This document shows, piece by piece, positions 8,563-16,668 of a stretch of DNA of 64,000 bases; the first letter of the stretch is position 1; each line of letters opens with the position of its first letter. A model generated the notes under the pieces. That model saw only the letters and a list, made by a program, of their open reading frames with translations, did not search any database and was not told the DNA's origin. Source of the stretch: Chryseosolibacter sp964563295 (GTDB lineage Bacteria; Bacteroidota; Bacteroidia; Cytophagales; Cyclobacteriaceae); assembly GCA_964563295.1 (NCBI GenBank), contig CAZLWX010000001.1:36698-100697 (forward strand). The letters run 5' to 3'. Made by a program: the position numbers and the translations under genes.

Positions 8563-9606
8563 ATGAGCGTAATATTGGGTGTCATTCTTCATGCGTTGGG
8601 CGGATTTGCGTCTGGTAGCTTTTACATTCCGTACAAGAAAGTGAAAGGTTGGTCGTGGGAGAGCTACTGGCTCGTAGGGGGCGTATTCTCCTGGATCATT
8701 GCCCCCATCATATTCGGGCTGTTGACCGTGCCCGATCTTTTTTCAATCCTTTCAGAAGCTCCGCGCGAAAGTATTTTCTGGAGTTACGTCATGGGCATTC
8801 TATGGGGAATTGGAGGTTTGACGTTCGGCCTTTCCATGCGGTATCTGGGGTTGTCGCTCGGAATGTCGATTGCCCTGGGATATTGCTCATTCTTTGGGAC
8901 TATCATTCCACCCATCTGGTACGACCAGTTTGGGTCGCTCCTCGAAACCCGTTCGGGCATCACGATATTGGCTGGATTAATGGTCTGTCTGACCGGTATA
9001 GCCGTATGTGGCTGGGCAGGGATGCGAAAGGAAAAAGAACTGTCTGACGCGGCCAAGAAAGCGACGATTCAGGAATTTAATTACTTCAAGGGCCTACTGG
9101 TGGCCACCTTTTCGGGAATCATGAGTTCATGCATGGCTTTCGGACTGTCGGCGGGCAAACCCATCGCCCAACTCGCTGTTGATTCAGGTGTCAATCCATT
9201 ATGGCAGAATAATGTGGTGCTCGTTGTCGTACTTCTCGGCGGACTGACCACTAACTTCGTGTGGTCTGTTATTCTGAATATAAGAAACGGATCAGGTGGG
9301 GATTACACCAATCGCGATACGCCGTTGAGGGCGAACTATCTTTTCAGTGCGATGGCGGGCACCACGTGGTACCTTCAATTCTTCTTCTATGGGATGGGAA
9401 CCAGTCAGATGGGCAAGTATGATTTTTCCAGCTGGACATTGCACATGGCATTCATCATCACGTTCTCCAATCTCTGGGGTCTTTACTTCCGCGAATGGAA
9501 AGGTTCTCGCCGGAGTACGCTTAATATTATGATCGTCGGAATCATTGTCGTAATTCTTTCTACCGTGGTGGTCGGGTATGGCAACTACCTGGCTAGCTTG
9601 GAATAA
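8563..9606 (+). CDS. rhaT: L-rhamnose/proton symporter RhaT
   Basis: An inner-membrane importer of L-rhamnose driven by the proton gradient. The protein has 347 residues with about ten hydrophobic segments. It begins MSVILGVILHALGGFASGSF, and contains GSFYIPYKKVKGWSWESYW and FGLSMRYLGLSLGMSIALGY, which I recognise as RhaT family sequence. It follows rhaI by 9 bases and supplies the substrate for that enzyme. The gene ends 23 bases from the convergent selD stop, and no terminator hairpin is visible between them. Confidence 0.9.
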   Translation: MSVILGVILHALGGFASGSFYIPYKKVKGWSWESYWLVGGVFSWIIAPIIFGLLTVPDLFSILSEAPRESIFWSYVMGILWGIGGLTFGLSMRYLGLSLGMSIALGYCSFFGTIIPPIWYDQFGSLLETRSGITILAGLMVCLTGIAVCGWAGMRKEKELSDAAKKATIQEFNYFKGLLVATFSGIMSSCMAFGLSAGKPIAQLAVDSGVNPLWQNNVVLVVVLLGGLTTNFVWSVILNIRNGSGGDYTNRDTPLRANYLFSAMAGTTWYLQFFFYGMGTSQMGKYDFSSWTLHMAFIITFSNLWGLYFREWKGSRRSTLNIMIVGIIVVILSTVVVGYGNYLASLE

Positions 9607-9629
9607 TCCAGATTCATGGAATTAACGCC

Positions 9630-10661
9630 TCAACTAACGTAAACAGCCTTATCACTCCTTTGGATGAATTTACCGAGGGAACGCAGCCCAAGTTTTTGAA
9701 CCGAAGACAACGCCTCGAACTCGCGCTGATGAGCGGGGTCAACAGCAACAAGCAGCCCACCGCTTGTTTGTGGATCGGCAAGAACAAGCTTTCTTTTTTC
9801 GTCGAGGTCGGCGATTTTCATTCCATAGCTTTCCAGGTTACGGAAGGTTCCCCCCGGCATGCTCTTCTGACTGATGTATTCCTCCAGGAAATCAAATTTC
9901 GGAACATACTTGAATTCGATCTCCGCCGAGAGCCCCGCTCCTTCACACATCTCGGTGAGGTGTCCGAGCAATCCAAACCCGGTGACGTCAGTCAGGGCGG
10001 TGACGTAGGGAAGTTTTCCCAACTCACCTCCGAGAGAATTCACCGTCAGCATGGTTTCGACCGCGCGTTGCAGGTGGGGTTCTTTGACAATGCCTTTCTT
10101 CTGTGCTGTAGTCACAATCCCGATTCCCAACGGTTTCGTCAGGTAGAGGAGATCTCCGCCACGGGCAGTATCGTTTCTTTTCAAATGCGCTTTCTGAACC
10201 CTCCCTGTGACCGCCAGACCAAATACTGGTTCCGGGCAATCGATACTATGCCCGCCGGCCAGCGGTATTCCCACCCGGTGACAGACGTCCCGGCCGCCTT
10301 CCAGCACCTGCCGCGCCGCCCCCGTTGGAACTTTGTTTACCGGCCAGCCGAGTATAGCGACCGCCATCAGCGGCTCCCCGCCCATAGCATACACGTCGCT
10401 AATCGCATTAACCGAGGCAATGGATCCGAATGTAAACGGGTCATCGACGATCGGCATGAAGAAATCAGTCGTACTGATGACACACGATCCGTCACCGAGG
10501 TCATACACGGCCGCATCATCCTTCGATTCATTTCCAACAAGAAGGGAAGAAAATGCAACAGGGGTATTTTGGGTCTTGATGATGTCCTCCAGCACTGCCG
10601 GCGAGATCTTGCATCCGCATCCGGCGCCGTGGCTGTATTGAGTAAGTTTGATGGATTCCAT
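9630..10661 (-). CDS. selD: selenide, water dikinase
   Basis: Makes selenophosphate from selenide and ATP. The N-terminus carries HGAGCGCKI with Cys15, Cys17 and Lys18, corresponding to the active-site Cys and Lys of E. coli SelD (Cys17, Lys20). The catalytic position is cysteine, not selenocysteine. GDGSCVISTTDFFMPIVDDP is the family's substrate-binding segment, and the 343-residue length is normal. mnmH lies 79 bases upstream on the same strand, so the selenophosphate probably serves tRNA 2-selenouridine synthesis. No selA, selB or tRNA-Sec is seen here. A -7 box 4 bases before ATG suggests a separate, nearly leaderless promoter. Confidence 0.95.
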   Translation of the reverse strand: MESIKLTQYSHGAGCGCKISPAVLEDIIKTQNTPVAFSSLLVGNESKDDAAVYDLGDGSCVISTTDFFMPIVDDPFTFGSIASVNAISDVYAMGGEPLMAVAILGWPVNKVPTGAARQVLEGGRDVCHRVGIPLAGGHSIDCPEPVFGLAVTGRVQKAHLKRNDTARGGDLLYLTKPLGIGIVTTAQKKGIVKEPHLQRAVETMLTVNSLGGELGKLPYVTALTDVTGFGLLGHLTEMCEGAGLSAEIEFKYVPKFDFLEEYISQKSMPGGTFRNLESYGMKIADLDEKRKLVLADPQTSGGLLVAVDPAHQREFEALSSVQKLGLRSLGKFIQRSDKAVYVS

Positions 10662-10665
10662 TGGG

Positions 10666-10673
10666 CAAAGTTA
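10666..10673 (-). promoter_or_regulatory. -7 promoter element of selD
   Basis: On the minus strand TAACTTTG matches TAnnTTTG exactly and ends 4 bases before the selD ATG. Transcription would begin at or next to the start codon. No TTG is found at the usual spacing, so support is partial. Confidence 0.35.
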
Positions 10674-10740
10674 TCAAAGTCTGCGAGTGTACCGATGCGC
10701 AAAAGCTCGGAGCGTTTCTTATCCGTGTGGCAAACCGGGT

Positions 10741-11784
10741 TTAGGAAAGCGCCTGCTTTGACGCCGGGATTTTTACCTCATCGACGAGCTGACGTGCAAA
10801 CTCATCTTCGTCCCTTCCATCCCACCCGAGCCGGTGGCGGATGCGGTCGCGTTTTCTCGATAGTCCCGTTCCGTAGGCTTTGTCGTAATAGGTAAGCAGG
10901 ATGTCAATGGTGGCAAAAGCATCTCCTTCCAGCCATTTTTCTTTCGCCGCCTTAAAGTTTTGTCCTCCAAGTTTGCGCGTGATCTTTTCCATGCTTGCGA
11001 GGAATGCGTCCTTGTCCGCGCCGCCGTATTCTGCGACGAGGCGGGATATCCTGGTCGTCTTGTCAACCATCATCTCGATGACCGGACTATGCGACATCTG
11101 TTTCCAAAGACTGTCTGGGAGAAAGATCCTGCCGATGGCAATCGACTCATCCTCGATCCACACCGGGCGGTCGGGATCGAGCTTTGCGATGTCCTCGAAC
11201 AGGTCATTTTGAAACTGTTCGGTGGTCGGTTGCGGCGGCATCATCAGGCCGCCGAAGGCACTCCCTTTATGACTGGCGAGCCTTTCAAGGTCTATAACCT
11301 GTTCACCATTTCGGGCCAAAGCTCGAAGGATATTGCTCTTGCCGCTGCCGGTGCTTCCCCCAAGGACGATTAGTTTCAACGGGTGACTGAATGATTCGAA
11401 CGCATGAGCGCGGTAAGCCTTATATCCGCCGCGCAACTGGTGAGTTTTTATCCTGGCCATGCCCACAAAATGGCAGAAGTTCGACGAGCGCATCCCGCCT
11501 CTCCAGCAATGAACAAGCAACTCACGCGACACAGACGTCAGACGTTCCGCCTCGTCAATGATAGCGTTGAGCCGCGGGCCGACCAGCCGGAATCCGGCTT
11601 TGATCGCCTGCAGTTGGCCGTGCTCTTTATATTCAATACCGACCGAATGCCGCTCGCTGTTGTTGAGCAACGGAAGATTTGCCGCCCCGGGAATGTGGCC
11701 GGCGTCAAACTCGCCTTCGGACCGAACATCCACGACTGGAAGCTCGCCGCGCAATGCCAAAAAGTCTGCGATATCAACGATCAT
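10741..11784 (-). CDS. mnmH: tRNA 2-selenouridine synthase
   Basis: Replaces the 2-thio group of the wobble uridine in some tRNAs with selenium, through a geranylated intermediate. The N-terminal rhodanese domain (about 1-130) has the catalytic Cys93 in LLVHCWRGGMRS. A P-loop domain follows, with GGSTGSGKS at 142-150. The 347-residue length is typical. It sits upstream of selD, its selenophosphate supplier, on the same strand. The start overlaps no other gene, and a promoter match lies 19 bases upstream. Confidence 0.93.
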   Translation of the reverse strand: MIVDIADFLALRGELPVVDVRSEGEFDAGHIPGAANLPLLNNSERHSVGIEYKEHGQLQAIKAGFRLVGPRLNAIIDEAERLTSVSRELLVHCWRGGMRSSNFCHFVGMARIKTHQLRGGYKAYRAHAFESFSHPLKLIVLGGSTGSGKSNILRALARNGEQVIDLERLASHKGSAFGGLMMPPQPTTEQFQNDLFEDIAKLDPDRPVWIEDESIAIGRIFLPDSLWKQMSHSPVIEMMVDKTTRISRLVAEYGGADKDAFLASMEKITRKLGGQNFKAAKEKWLEGDAFATIDILLTYYDKAYGTGLSRKRDRIRHRLGWDGRDEDEFARQLVDEVKIPASKQALS

Positions 11785-11803
11785 GTCAGATACAAAACTC
11801 CTG

Positions 11804-11836
11804 CAAAAGTAACAAAGATACGACGGCGCTAATCAA
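11804..11836 (-). promoter_or_regulatory. candidate promoter of mnmH
   Basis: On the minus strand, TTG (11836-11834) is followed after 22 bases by TACTTTTG (11811-11804), 19 bases before the mnmH ATG. A second overlapping -7 match, TATCTTTG, lies at 11820-11813. The TTG overlaps the 3' end of the upstream DUF5686 gene. Confidence 0.4.
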
Positions 11837-14460
11837 TCAGAGAAATCCACGGTTAGCGTGGTGGCCACGCCAATCCTGAACCCGTAGTCTAAATATTGCC
11901 CATCCCGGAAGGCGATCGCCCCTTCAAGTCTGAAGAATCGAAGTATGCCGTCGATCGAATAACCAAGCTCGGTAAAGTTGCCGGATTCCGGTGCCGCCAG
12001 GTAGTCAACAAAAATATTTTCCTTGATCCCTGCGAGCCTGACATACGGAATGGTGGTGACGAGAAACTTCCGGAACTGGTAATGAACATTCGCGACAAGG
12101 TACTGATCGTCTGTACTGTATGCATAATAATCCATTAGGCGAAAGCTTCCGACTGGATCGTTGGTAACAAAGGGCGTCTTGTTGCCAAGGAAGTGTTTAT
12201 AATCCATAAAATATATCCGGTCCTTGTTGAGAAAGCTTCCTGCGCGGATGTTGAAGTCGATGGTACCCCGACCGCCGGCCTTCAACTCATGCTTCACGCC
12301 GATTTCCATGTGGTCAAAATTGACGTCGCTGCCAAGAATATTATCAAACCCTTTGGTGTAGGTCAACGTCAATGTTGGTGACGAACTTCGAATGGCAAAT
12401 CGAAAGCCATTGCGCACGCGGTATTTCAACCACGGTCTGGCGGAGATGGACACGGAACCGACCAGCGCCTGATGTTCGTCAAAGGAAGTATCGGTCAGCT
12501 CCTCACTTTCCGGGCGATTGGCCGTGTAGCCTTCGACCCTGACTCGGTTCACCAGCTTGAAATCGGTATTGTTCGACAGTTCTCTTCGATTTGCCCACGA
12601 CCAATTCGTCCCGATGGAAAGAAAGGGGTTGACCGCCTGCCGGTACCGGATCTCTGCAAAGTCCCGCTCATAGATCTTCATCAGGTTCCGCTCCAGGAAC
12701 AGCGTGGTGAAACTGTTTACAAGCGGTAGGATCGGATTGTCTTCGTTGTATTGTTTAATATATCGACCTCCCTCGATGTCGAGCCGATGCTTTCGGTTCC
12801 GCACCCTGAAATTCGCATAGCCCAAAAGCTTCTCGCGTGCGAAAGAATAGCGGACCAGCGGCGTGAAGCTGATACGGGTCTTCATTGTATCCTGAAGGAT
12901 CGTGCCAATGCCGACTTTGTAAATCAGGTTTAAGCCTTCGACGGTGTTAAATCCCCCCGACGGCGTATAGATCCGGAAGTTCGAATATTTGCCGATCCTG
13001 TAGCTGTCGCCGATCAGGATATCCCACGGTTGAAAGCCCTCGTGCTTCGACTTCTTAACAGTATCACCCGCTTCTTGCGCTCGTTCGACCTCAGCTACAC
13101 TGTCGACTTTCTCATAGCCCTTCAATTCTTCCCGCGTAAGCGGAATTGGCCGGATGTTGGCCCAATACGCGGAATCCTTCTTATAAGCGCCACTATCGAC
13201 CTCAAAAAAGTTCTCCGAGAGGACCTCAGGCTGTTTCGCCAGCCGGCGCTCTTCCTTCTCATAGTCGCGCATGATGGTCTTCAGTTCTTTGCGGGTGATT
13301 TCTTCGCCGGAAGCCAGGCGCTCCTTCAATTGTTCTGTATCATCGGCTTTCTTCCCCGTTTCACGATGTTTCTTTTCTACTTCCTTCGCCAACTCCTTCT
13401 CCTTCTTCTCATCAATCACTTCCATGTTTTCGACGTAAACTTCCGGGTTAACCTTGATCTGGTAATTGCTCACCGTTGCGAGGTAATCGTACTCAAACTC
13501 GAATCCCAGAACTTTTCCTTCGACCTTGAACTGGTGCGACACCGGCAGCCACGCCTTGTCTTCAATCGGAGCGCACATGGTCCGGATCTGTATGTCGACG
13601 CCGAGTTTGGTGGTGTGAATATCCAGGCTGTGGATGCTCCATTCGTTTTCGACAATGTAGATCATGCCGTCAACAACATCTTCGCCCCTGGACCGCGGTA
13701 TTACTTTGATCCGGCTGACATCGTAATTTTGATCGTGGAAGGTGCCATGGTATTCAAAGCGGTAGTATGAGAATGCTTTTGGTGACAGCGGAGAGATCGT
13801 CTCGGCGACTTCGGGCTCATAAAAACTGCCAAAGATGTAGACGTTGGGCGACGTGTTATTGTCCTTGCCATCGCTGCGAATTGAAATGACTTTTTCCTCA
13901 AACGTGTTAGGTCGCGTGAACTTGATGTCACTCACTGATTCCGAAATGTAAACCCGGTCCTTCTCGATCCCCTGCTTTTCCAGCTGTTTTTTGGCCAGCC
14001 ATGGATAGTCCTTAAGCTTTCCCGCCCCCTTGATATAAACTCTTGCCGAATAGGAATCAAGAATATTGCGATGGTAATTCGCCTTGGCGATCGCTTTTCG
14101 CATAATAGTGTACGCCGGGTCTTCATCGTTGGCGTTGATGGTGATGGCATCCAGCACGATCTCCTGTTCGCGCATGCGGATGTCGAGTTGCTGGAACGAA
14201 TCGTCCACTTGGATTGCGCGTACCTCCGAACGCCGCCCGAGATGCTGGAAGACCAGATCGTATCGTCCCGGCGAGAGATGGATCTCGAAGTATCCGTCCT
14301 GATTGGCCGTTGTTCCCGTTCCAAGCTGCTTGACAAAAATGGTGGCAAACGCCAGTGTGCTGCCGTCGTCGGCTCTGATCGTCCCGCGCACTCCTCCCGT
14401 TTGGGCGTGAACAGAGACCCAACACCCCAAACAGATTATTCCAAACAAAAAGCGATTCAA
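11833..14460 (-). CDS. DUF5686 and carboxypeptidase-regulatory-like outer-membrane protein
   Basis: An 875-residue protein with a signal peptide (MNRFLFGIICLGCWVSVHA). Residues about 22-105 form a CarboxypepD_reg-like beta-sandwich (GVRGTIRADDGSTLAFATIFV, then TTANQDGYFEI), and the rest matches the Bacteroidota DUF5686 family. The C-terminal half is rich in alternating aromatic and polar strands, as in a beta-barrel. A charged helical stretch near 355-410 (EKKEKELAKEVEKKHRETGK region) interrupts it. The family's function is unknown; an outer-membrane location is inferred. mnmH follows 48 bases downstream, but a promoter lies between, so they need not be one operon. Confidence 0.8.
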   Translation of the reverse strand: MNRFLFGIICLGCWVSVHAQTGGVRGTIRADDGSTLAFATIFVKQLGTGTTANQDGYFEIHLSPGRYDLVFQHLGRRSEVRAIQVDDSFQQLDIRMREQEIVLDAITINANDEDPAYTIMRKAIAKANYHRNILDSYSARVYIKGAGKLKDYPWLAKKQLEKQGIEKDRVYISESVSDIKFTRPNTFEEKVISIRSDGKDNNTSPNVYIFGSFYEPEVAETISPLSPKAFSYYRFEYHGTFHDQNYDVSRIKVIPRSRGEDVVDGMIYIVENEWSIHSLDIHTTKLGVDIQIRTMCAPIEDKAWLPVSHQFKVEGKVLGFEFEYDYLATVSNYQIKVNPEVYVENMEVIDEKKEKELAKEVEKKHRETGKKADDTEQLKERLASGEEITRKELKTIMRDYEKEERRLAKQPEVLSENFFEVDSGAYKKDSAYWANIRPIPLTREELKGYEKVDSVAEVERAQEAGDTVKKSKHEGFQPWDILIGDSYRIGKYSNFRIYTPSGGFNTVEGLNLIYKVGIGTILQDTMKTRISFTPLVRYSFAREKLLGYANFRVRNRKHRLDIEGGRYIKQYNEDNPILPLVNSFTTLFLERNLMKIYERDFAEIRYRQAVNPFLSIGTNWSWANRRELSNNTDFKLVNRVRVEGYTANRPESEELTDTSFDEHQALVGSVSISARPWLKYRVRNGFRFAIRSSSPTLTLTYTKGFDNILGSDVNFDHMEIGVKHELKAGGRGTIDFNIRAGSFLNKDRIYFMDYKHFLGNKTPFVTNDPVGSFRLMDYYAYSTDDQYLVANVHYQFRKFLVTTIPYVRLAGIKENIFVDYLAAPESGNFTELGYSIDGILRFFRLEGAIAFRDGQYLDYGFRIGVATTLTVDFSD

Positions 14461-14616
14461 GAGGTCTGTTCTTTATTCACAAATGGACACCGGTCCAAGT
14501 AACGCATCAGCCGGTTCAAATGTTATATCTTTTCTACGAAGAAACGGAAAAGTGCACAGTCGACAGCATGCTGGTAGGCCAAACCTCACGGATGGGACTC
14601 TTGGTTGCACCCACAT

Positions 14617-14644
14617 GGTCACCAGTTCCCTGGCACCAGTCGCA
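14617..14644. repeat. heptanucleotide array
   Basis: Four units of exactly 7 bases: GGTCACC, AGTTCCC, TGGCACC, AGTCGCA. Related units occur at 15717, 61443 and 62655. Confidence 0.5.
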
Positions 14645-14872
14645 GCACGAGTTTGTTTGTTGACGGCCAGTTGATTGTCGTTGTTTGGTCCGTCCTCGCC
14701 GTGCCCTTTGTGTACCGCCGCGTTCGCCTTGACTTTGCATTTCGGCGATCTTCATCTCAACACTACTGCATTTTGAGACTCTGTTTAATAAACGAGTGAG
14801 TCAAATACAATAACACAACGCACACAACGAACCACGACGTGCACAACGCTGTCGTCCCAGCTCTAACTCGCC

Positions 14873-14936
14873 CGGAACGAGGAACCACGGAACCACGGAA
14901 CCCGGAACCACGAACTACAAACTACAAACTTCGAAC
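14873..14936. repeat. short tandem repeat array downstream of nadD
   Basis: Repeats of GGAACCAC (8 bases) grade into 7-base units GAACTAC, AAACTAC, AAACTTC. Read on the minus strand, the array begins a few bases after the nadD stop codon. Confidence 0.55.
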
Positions 14937-14939
14937 AAG

Positions 14940-15563
14940 TCACCTCCGATAGAATCCCCTTGTGCGAATAATTTCCTCCACAGGGTCAGGCACGAGATAC
15001 CTCACCGACCGTCCCTGTTTCACGCAGTTGCGGATGAATGTCGCGGAGATGTCGAGCAGGGGCGCGTCAACCATCCGTACATTCTTATGATCTCGCAATG
15101 GCGACGCCTTTGCTCCCGGACGCGGATAAACGTACAGACCATAGTCCCGTAAGATAATCTCATGATTTTTCCATCTGACAAAACTTTCCAGGTTGTCTTC
15201 ACCCAGAATCAACTTAAACTCCTTATCGGGATGTTTTTCAGCCAGGTGCACAAGGGTATGGATAGTATAACTCGGTTTCGGTAAATGAAACTCGATGTCG
15301 GAAACTTCCAGCTTGTAGTTGTCATAAATTGCCGCCCGCACCATGTCGTAGCGATCGAACTCGTGCAGCAGTCCTTTCGTGGGCTTCAATGGATTCTGTG
15401 GTGACACTACGAACCACACCTTGTCGAGATCCCCACTCTCCGCCATCAGGTTAGCAATGATCATGTGGCCCATATGGATCGGGTTGAACGAGCCGAAGAA
15501 TAGCCCGATCGTTTTGGGTGTTGGGGGTTGGGGGTTGGCGGTTGGGTTTTGGGTGTTGGCCAT
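14940..15563 (-). CDS. nadD: nicotinate-nucleotide adenylyltransferase
   Basis: Transfers AMP to nicotinate mononucleotide in NAD synthesis. The nucleotidyltransferase signature is clear: GLFFGSFNPIHMGHM near residues 20-34, with the HxGH motif as HMGH, and ISATFIRNCVKQG near the C-terminus. The normal family start lies just before KTIGLFFGSF. Here that point has no start codon, and the only available ATG is at 15563, which adds 16 residues rich in Asn, Pro and Gln. Those residues are encoded by a heptanucleotide array (15514-15569), and the ATG itself spans the junction of two units. gmk lies 235 bases upstream on the same strand. Confidence 0.92.
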   Translation of the reverse strand: MANTQNPTANPQPPTPKTIGLFFGSFNPIHMGHMIIANLMAESGDLDKVWFVVSPQNPLKPTKGLLHEFDRYDMVRAAIYDNYKLEVSDIEFHLPKPSYTIHTLVHLAEKHPDKEFKLILGEDNLESFVRWKNHEIILRDYGLYVYPRPGAKASPLRDHKNVRMVDAPLLDISATFIRNCVKQGRSVRYLVPDPVEEIIRTRGFYRR

Positions 15564-15569
15564 TGGCGG
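15514..15569. repeat. heptanucleotide array encoding the NadD N-terminus
   Basis: Eight consecutive 7-base units of the form TTGGNNN on the plus strand: TTGGGTG, TTGGGGG twice, TTGGCGG, TTGGGTT, TTGGGTG, TTGGCCA, TTGGCGG. The nadD ATG (15563-15561) is created at the boundary of the last two units. Confidence 0.85.
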
Positions 15570-15573
15570 ATTC

Positions 15574-15630
15574 TGATTCCTGATTCCTGATTCCTGATTC
15601 CTGATTCCTAATTCCTGATTCCTAAATTCC
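15574..15630. repeat. heptanucleotide array, TGATTCC type
   Basis: Seven near-identical units at 15574-15622 (TGATTCC, with TAATTCC as sixth), then a degenerate unit with one extra base. It lies directly upstream of the nadD coding region. Confidence 0.85.
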
Positions 15631-15716
15631 TAAAAGTTTAAACTATGGCTGACCCAATCGTAACGCCGGAAGACTTTGTGCACACCGATCTTCTGGCAGA
15701 TCGAGGCTGACCGGCC

Positions 15717-15744
15717 ACCGGCAACTGGTGACTGGCGACCGACA
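15717..15744. repeat. heptanucleotide array, ACTGGTG type
   Basis: Units ACCGGCA, ACTGGTG, ACTGGCG, ACCGACA, all with a period of 7. Confidence 0.5.
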
Positions 15745-15793
15745 CGAATACTGCTTTGTACATGGCCACTCGCCATTGGAAATAGACCAGTTT

Positions 15794-15828
15794 GGCCTTT
15801 AGCCTTTGGCCTTTAGCCTTTGGCCTTT
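15794..15828. repeat. heptanucleotide array overlapping the 3' end of gmk
   Basis: Five exact units alternate GGCCTTT and AGCCTTT. The gmk stop codon (15799-15801) lies inside the array, so the final Gmk residues KGQRLKAKG are repeat-encoded. Confidence 0.85.
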
Positions 15829-16386
15829 GAATTCATCGTAGAGCCTCTGCGCCTCTCTCAGCGACGTTTCCAAATTTTCATTCAACAACACCTTGTCAAA
15901 TTTGTCTTCGAAAGACGATTCGAATTGTGCCTTGAACAAGCGGCGGGATAAACTTTCTTCGGATTCTGTTCCGCGGTCGCGCAGCCGTTCGCGCAGGGTT
16001 TCCATATTGGGAACTTTCACAAAGATCGAGAGGGCCTTATCTCCAAAGTATTTCTTTAGGTTCAGGCCGCCCTTAACATCAACGTCGAAGATCACGTTCT
16101 TGCCCGCTTTCCAGATCCGGTCAATTTCAGATTTGAGCGTGCCGTAGAAGTTGCCTTCATATACTTCTTCCCACTCGACAAATTCGTCGTTGTCAATTTT
16201 TTTTTTGAAATCAAGCGGCGTGAGGAAATAGTAGTCCTGGCCGTTTTGTTCCATCCTTCCCCGCCGGTCGCGGGTTGACGCAGAAATGGAAAACCCCAGG
16301 TCGGGGTTGTGCTGCAACAAGTGCTTTACGATCGTGGTCTTCCCCGAACCTGAAGGTGCCGAGAAAATGATCGCCTTACCAGCCAT
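15799..16386 (-). CDS. gmk: guanylate kinase
   Basis: Phosphorylates GMP to GDP in the cytoplasm. The P-loop is at residues 10-17 (APSGSGKT). The GMP-binding segment with STRDRRGRMEQNGQDYYF and the FDVDVKGG segment are both present, and 195 residues is close to normal. The start ATG abuts the stop of the anti-sigma gene, so the sigma, anti-sigma and gmk genes look co-transcribed. The last nine or so residues come from a 7-base tandem array and are unlikely to be functional. Confidence 0.95.
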   Translation of the reverse strand: MAGKAIIFSAPSGSGKTTIVKHLLQHNPDLGFSISASTRDRRGRMEQNGQDYYFLTPLDFKKKIDNDEFVEWEEVYEGNFYGTLKSEIDRIWKAGKNVIFDVDVKGGLNLKKYFGDKALSIFVKVPNMETLRERLRDRGTESEESLSRRLFKAQFESSFEDKFDKVLLNENLETSLREAQRLYDEFKGQRLKAKG

Positions 16387-16659
16387 TTAGCGGGCCAGGT
16401 TTTGAACTACTTTTTTGCGGATGGAGTCGACGAGGTCGGGTGGTGCCAACTGTGTGCATTTGGCCTTGAGGAGCTGACGGATGGCAATCTCAAGGTTGTA
16501 ATTCTTGTAACAGGGCATGCACTGTTCGAGGTGTTCTTTCAAGAAGTGATCCTTCTCTTGCGTGGAGGCTTCACCGTCGAGGATCAACTGAAGCATTTCA
16601 AAACATTCCCGTTGGTTTTGACAATTCTGCTTCATTTTGCTCTGGTCAGGGGAGTTCAT
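16387..16659 (-). CDS. zinc-finger anti-sigma factor
   Basis: A 90-residue soluble protein with the zinc-binding anti-sigma signature H43-x3-C47-x2-C50 (HLEQCMPC), plus Cys13, Cys19 and Cys67. It starts 9 bases after the ECF sigma gene, so it probably sequesters that sigma factor. There is no membrane segment, which points to a cytoplasmic, perhaps redox-sensing, ZAS-type regulator. Its stop is directly followed by the gmk start. Confidence 0.85.
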   Translation of the reverse strand: MNSPDQSKMKQNCQNQRECFEMLQLILDGEASTQEKDHFLKEHLEQCMPCYKNYNLEIAIRQLLKAKCTQLAPPDLVDSIRKKVVQNLAR

Positions 16660-16668
16660 ATGATAGGT

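Larger units (their letters stand above)
14461..14939. other. gene-free gap with dispersed and tandem repeats
   Basis: This 479-base gap holds the 7-base-period array at 14617-14644, one copy of a dispersed GTGACCTTGCATTT-like element (about 14725-14755), a CACAACG-rich stretch (14812-14850) and a tandem array at 14873-14936. No gene is supported. Confidence 0.6.
15564..15798. other. gap between nadD and gmk filled with short repeats
   Basis: 235 bases upstream of nadD. It contains the TGATTCC array, a four-unit ACTGGTG-type array at 15717-15744, and unclassified sequence at 15631-15716. No gene or clear promoter is seen. Confidence 0.5.

Noticed and set aside
9660..10895. 411-codon open frame opposite selD
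   Set aside because: It lies antisense to selD and part of mnmH, has no recognisable domain, and arises from codon bias of the real genes.
13030..13770. 246-codon frame opposite the DUF5686 gene
   Set aside because: Antisense to a well-supported gene, with a composition of mirrored codons and no domain.
14461..14939. CRISPR array suggested by short repeats
   Set aside because: Units are 7-8 bases with no spacers, and no cas gene is in the window.
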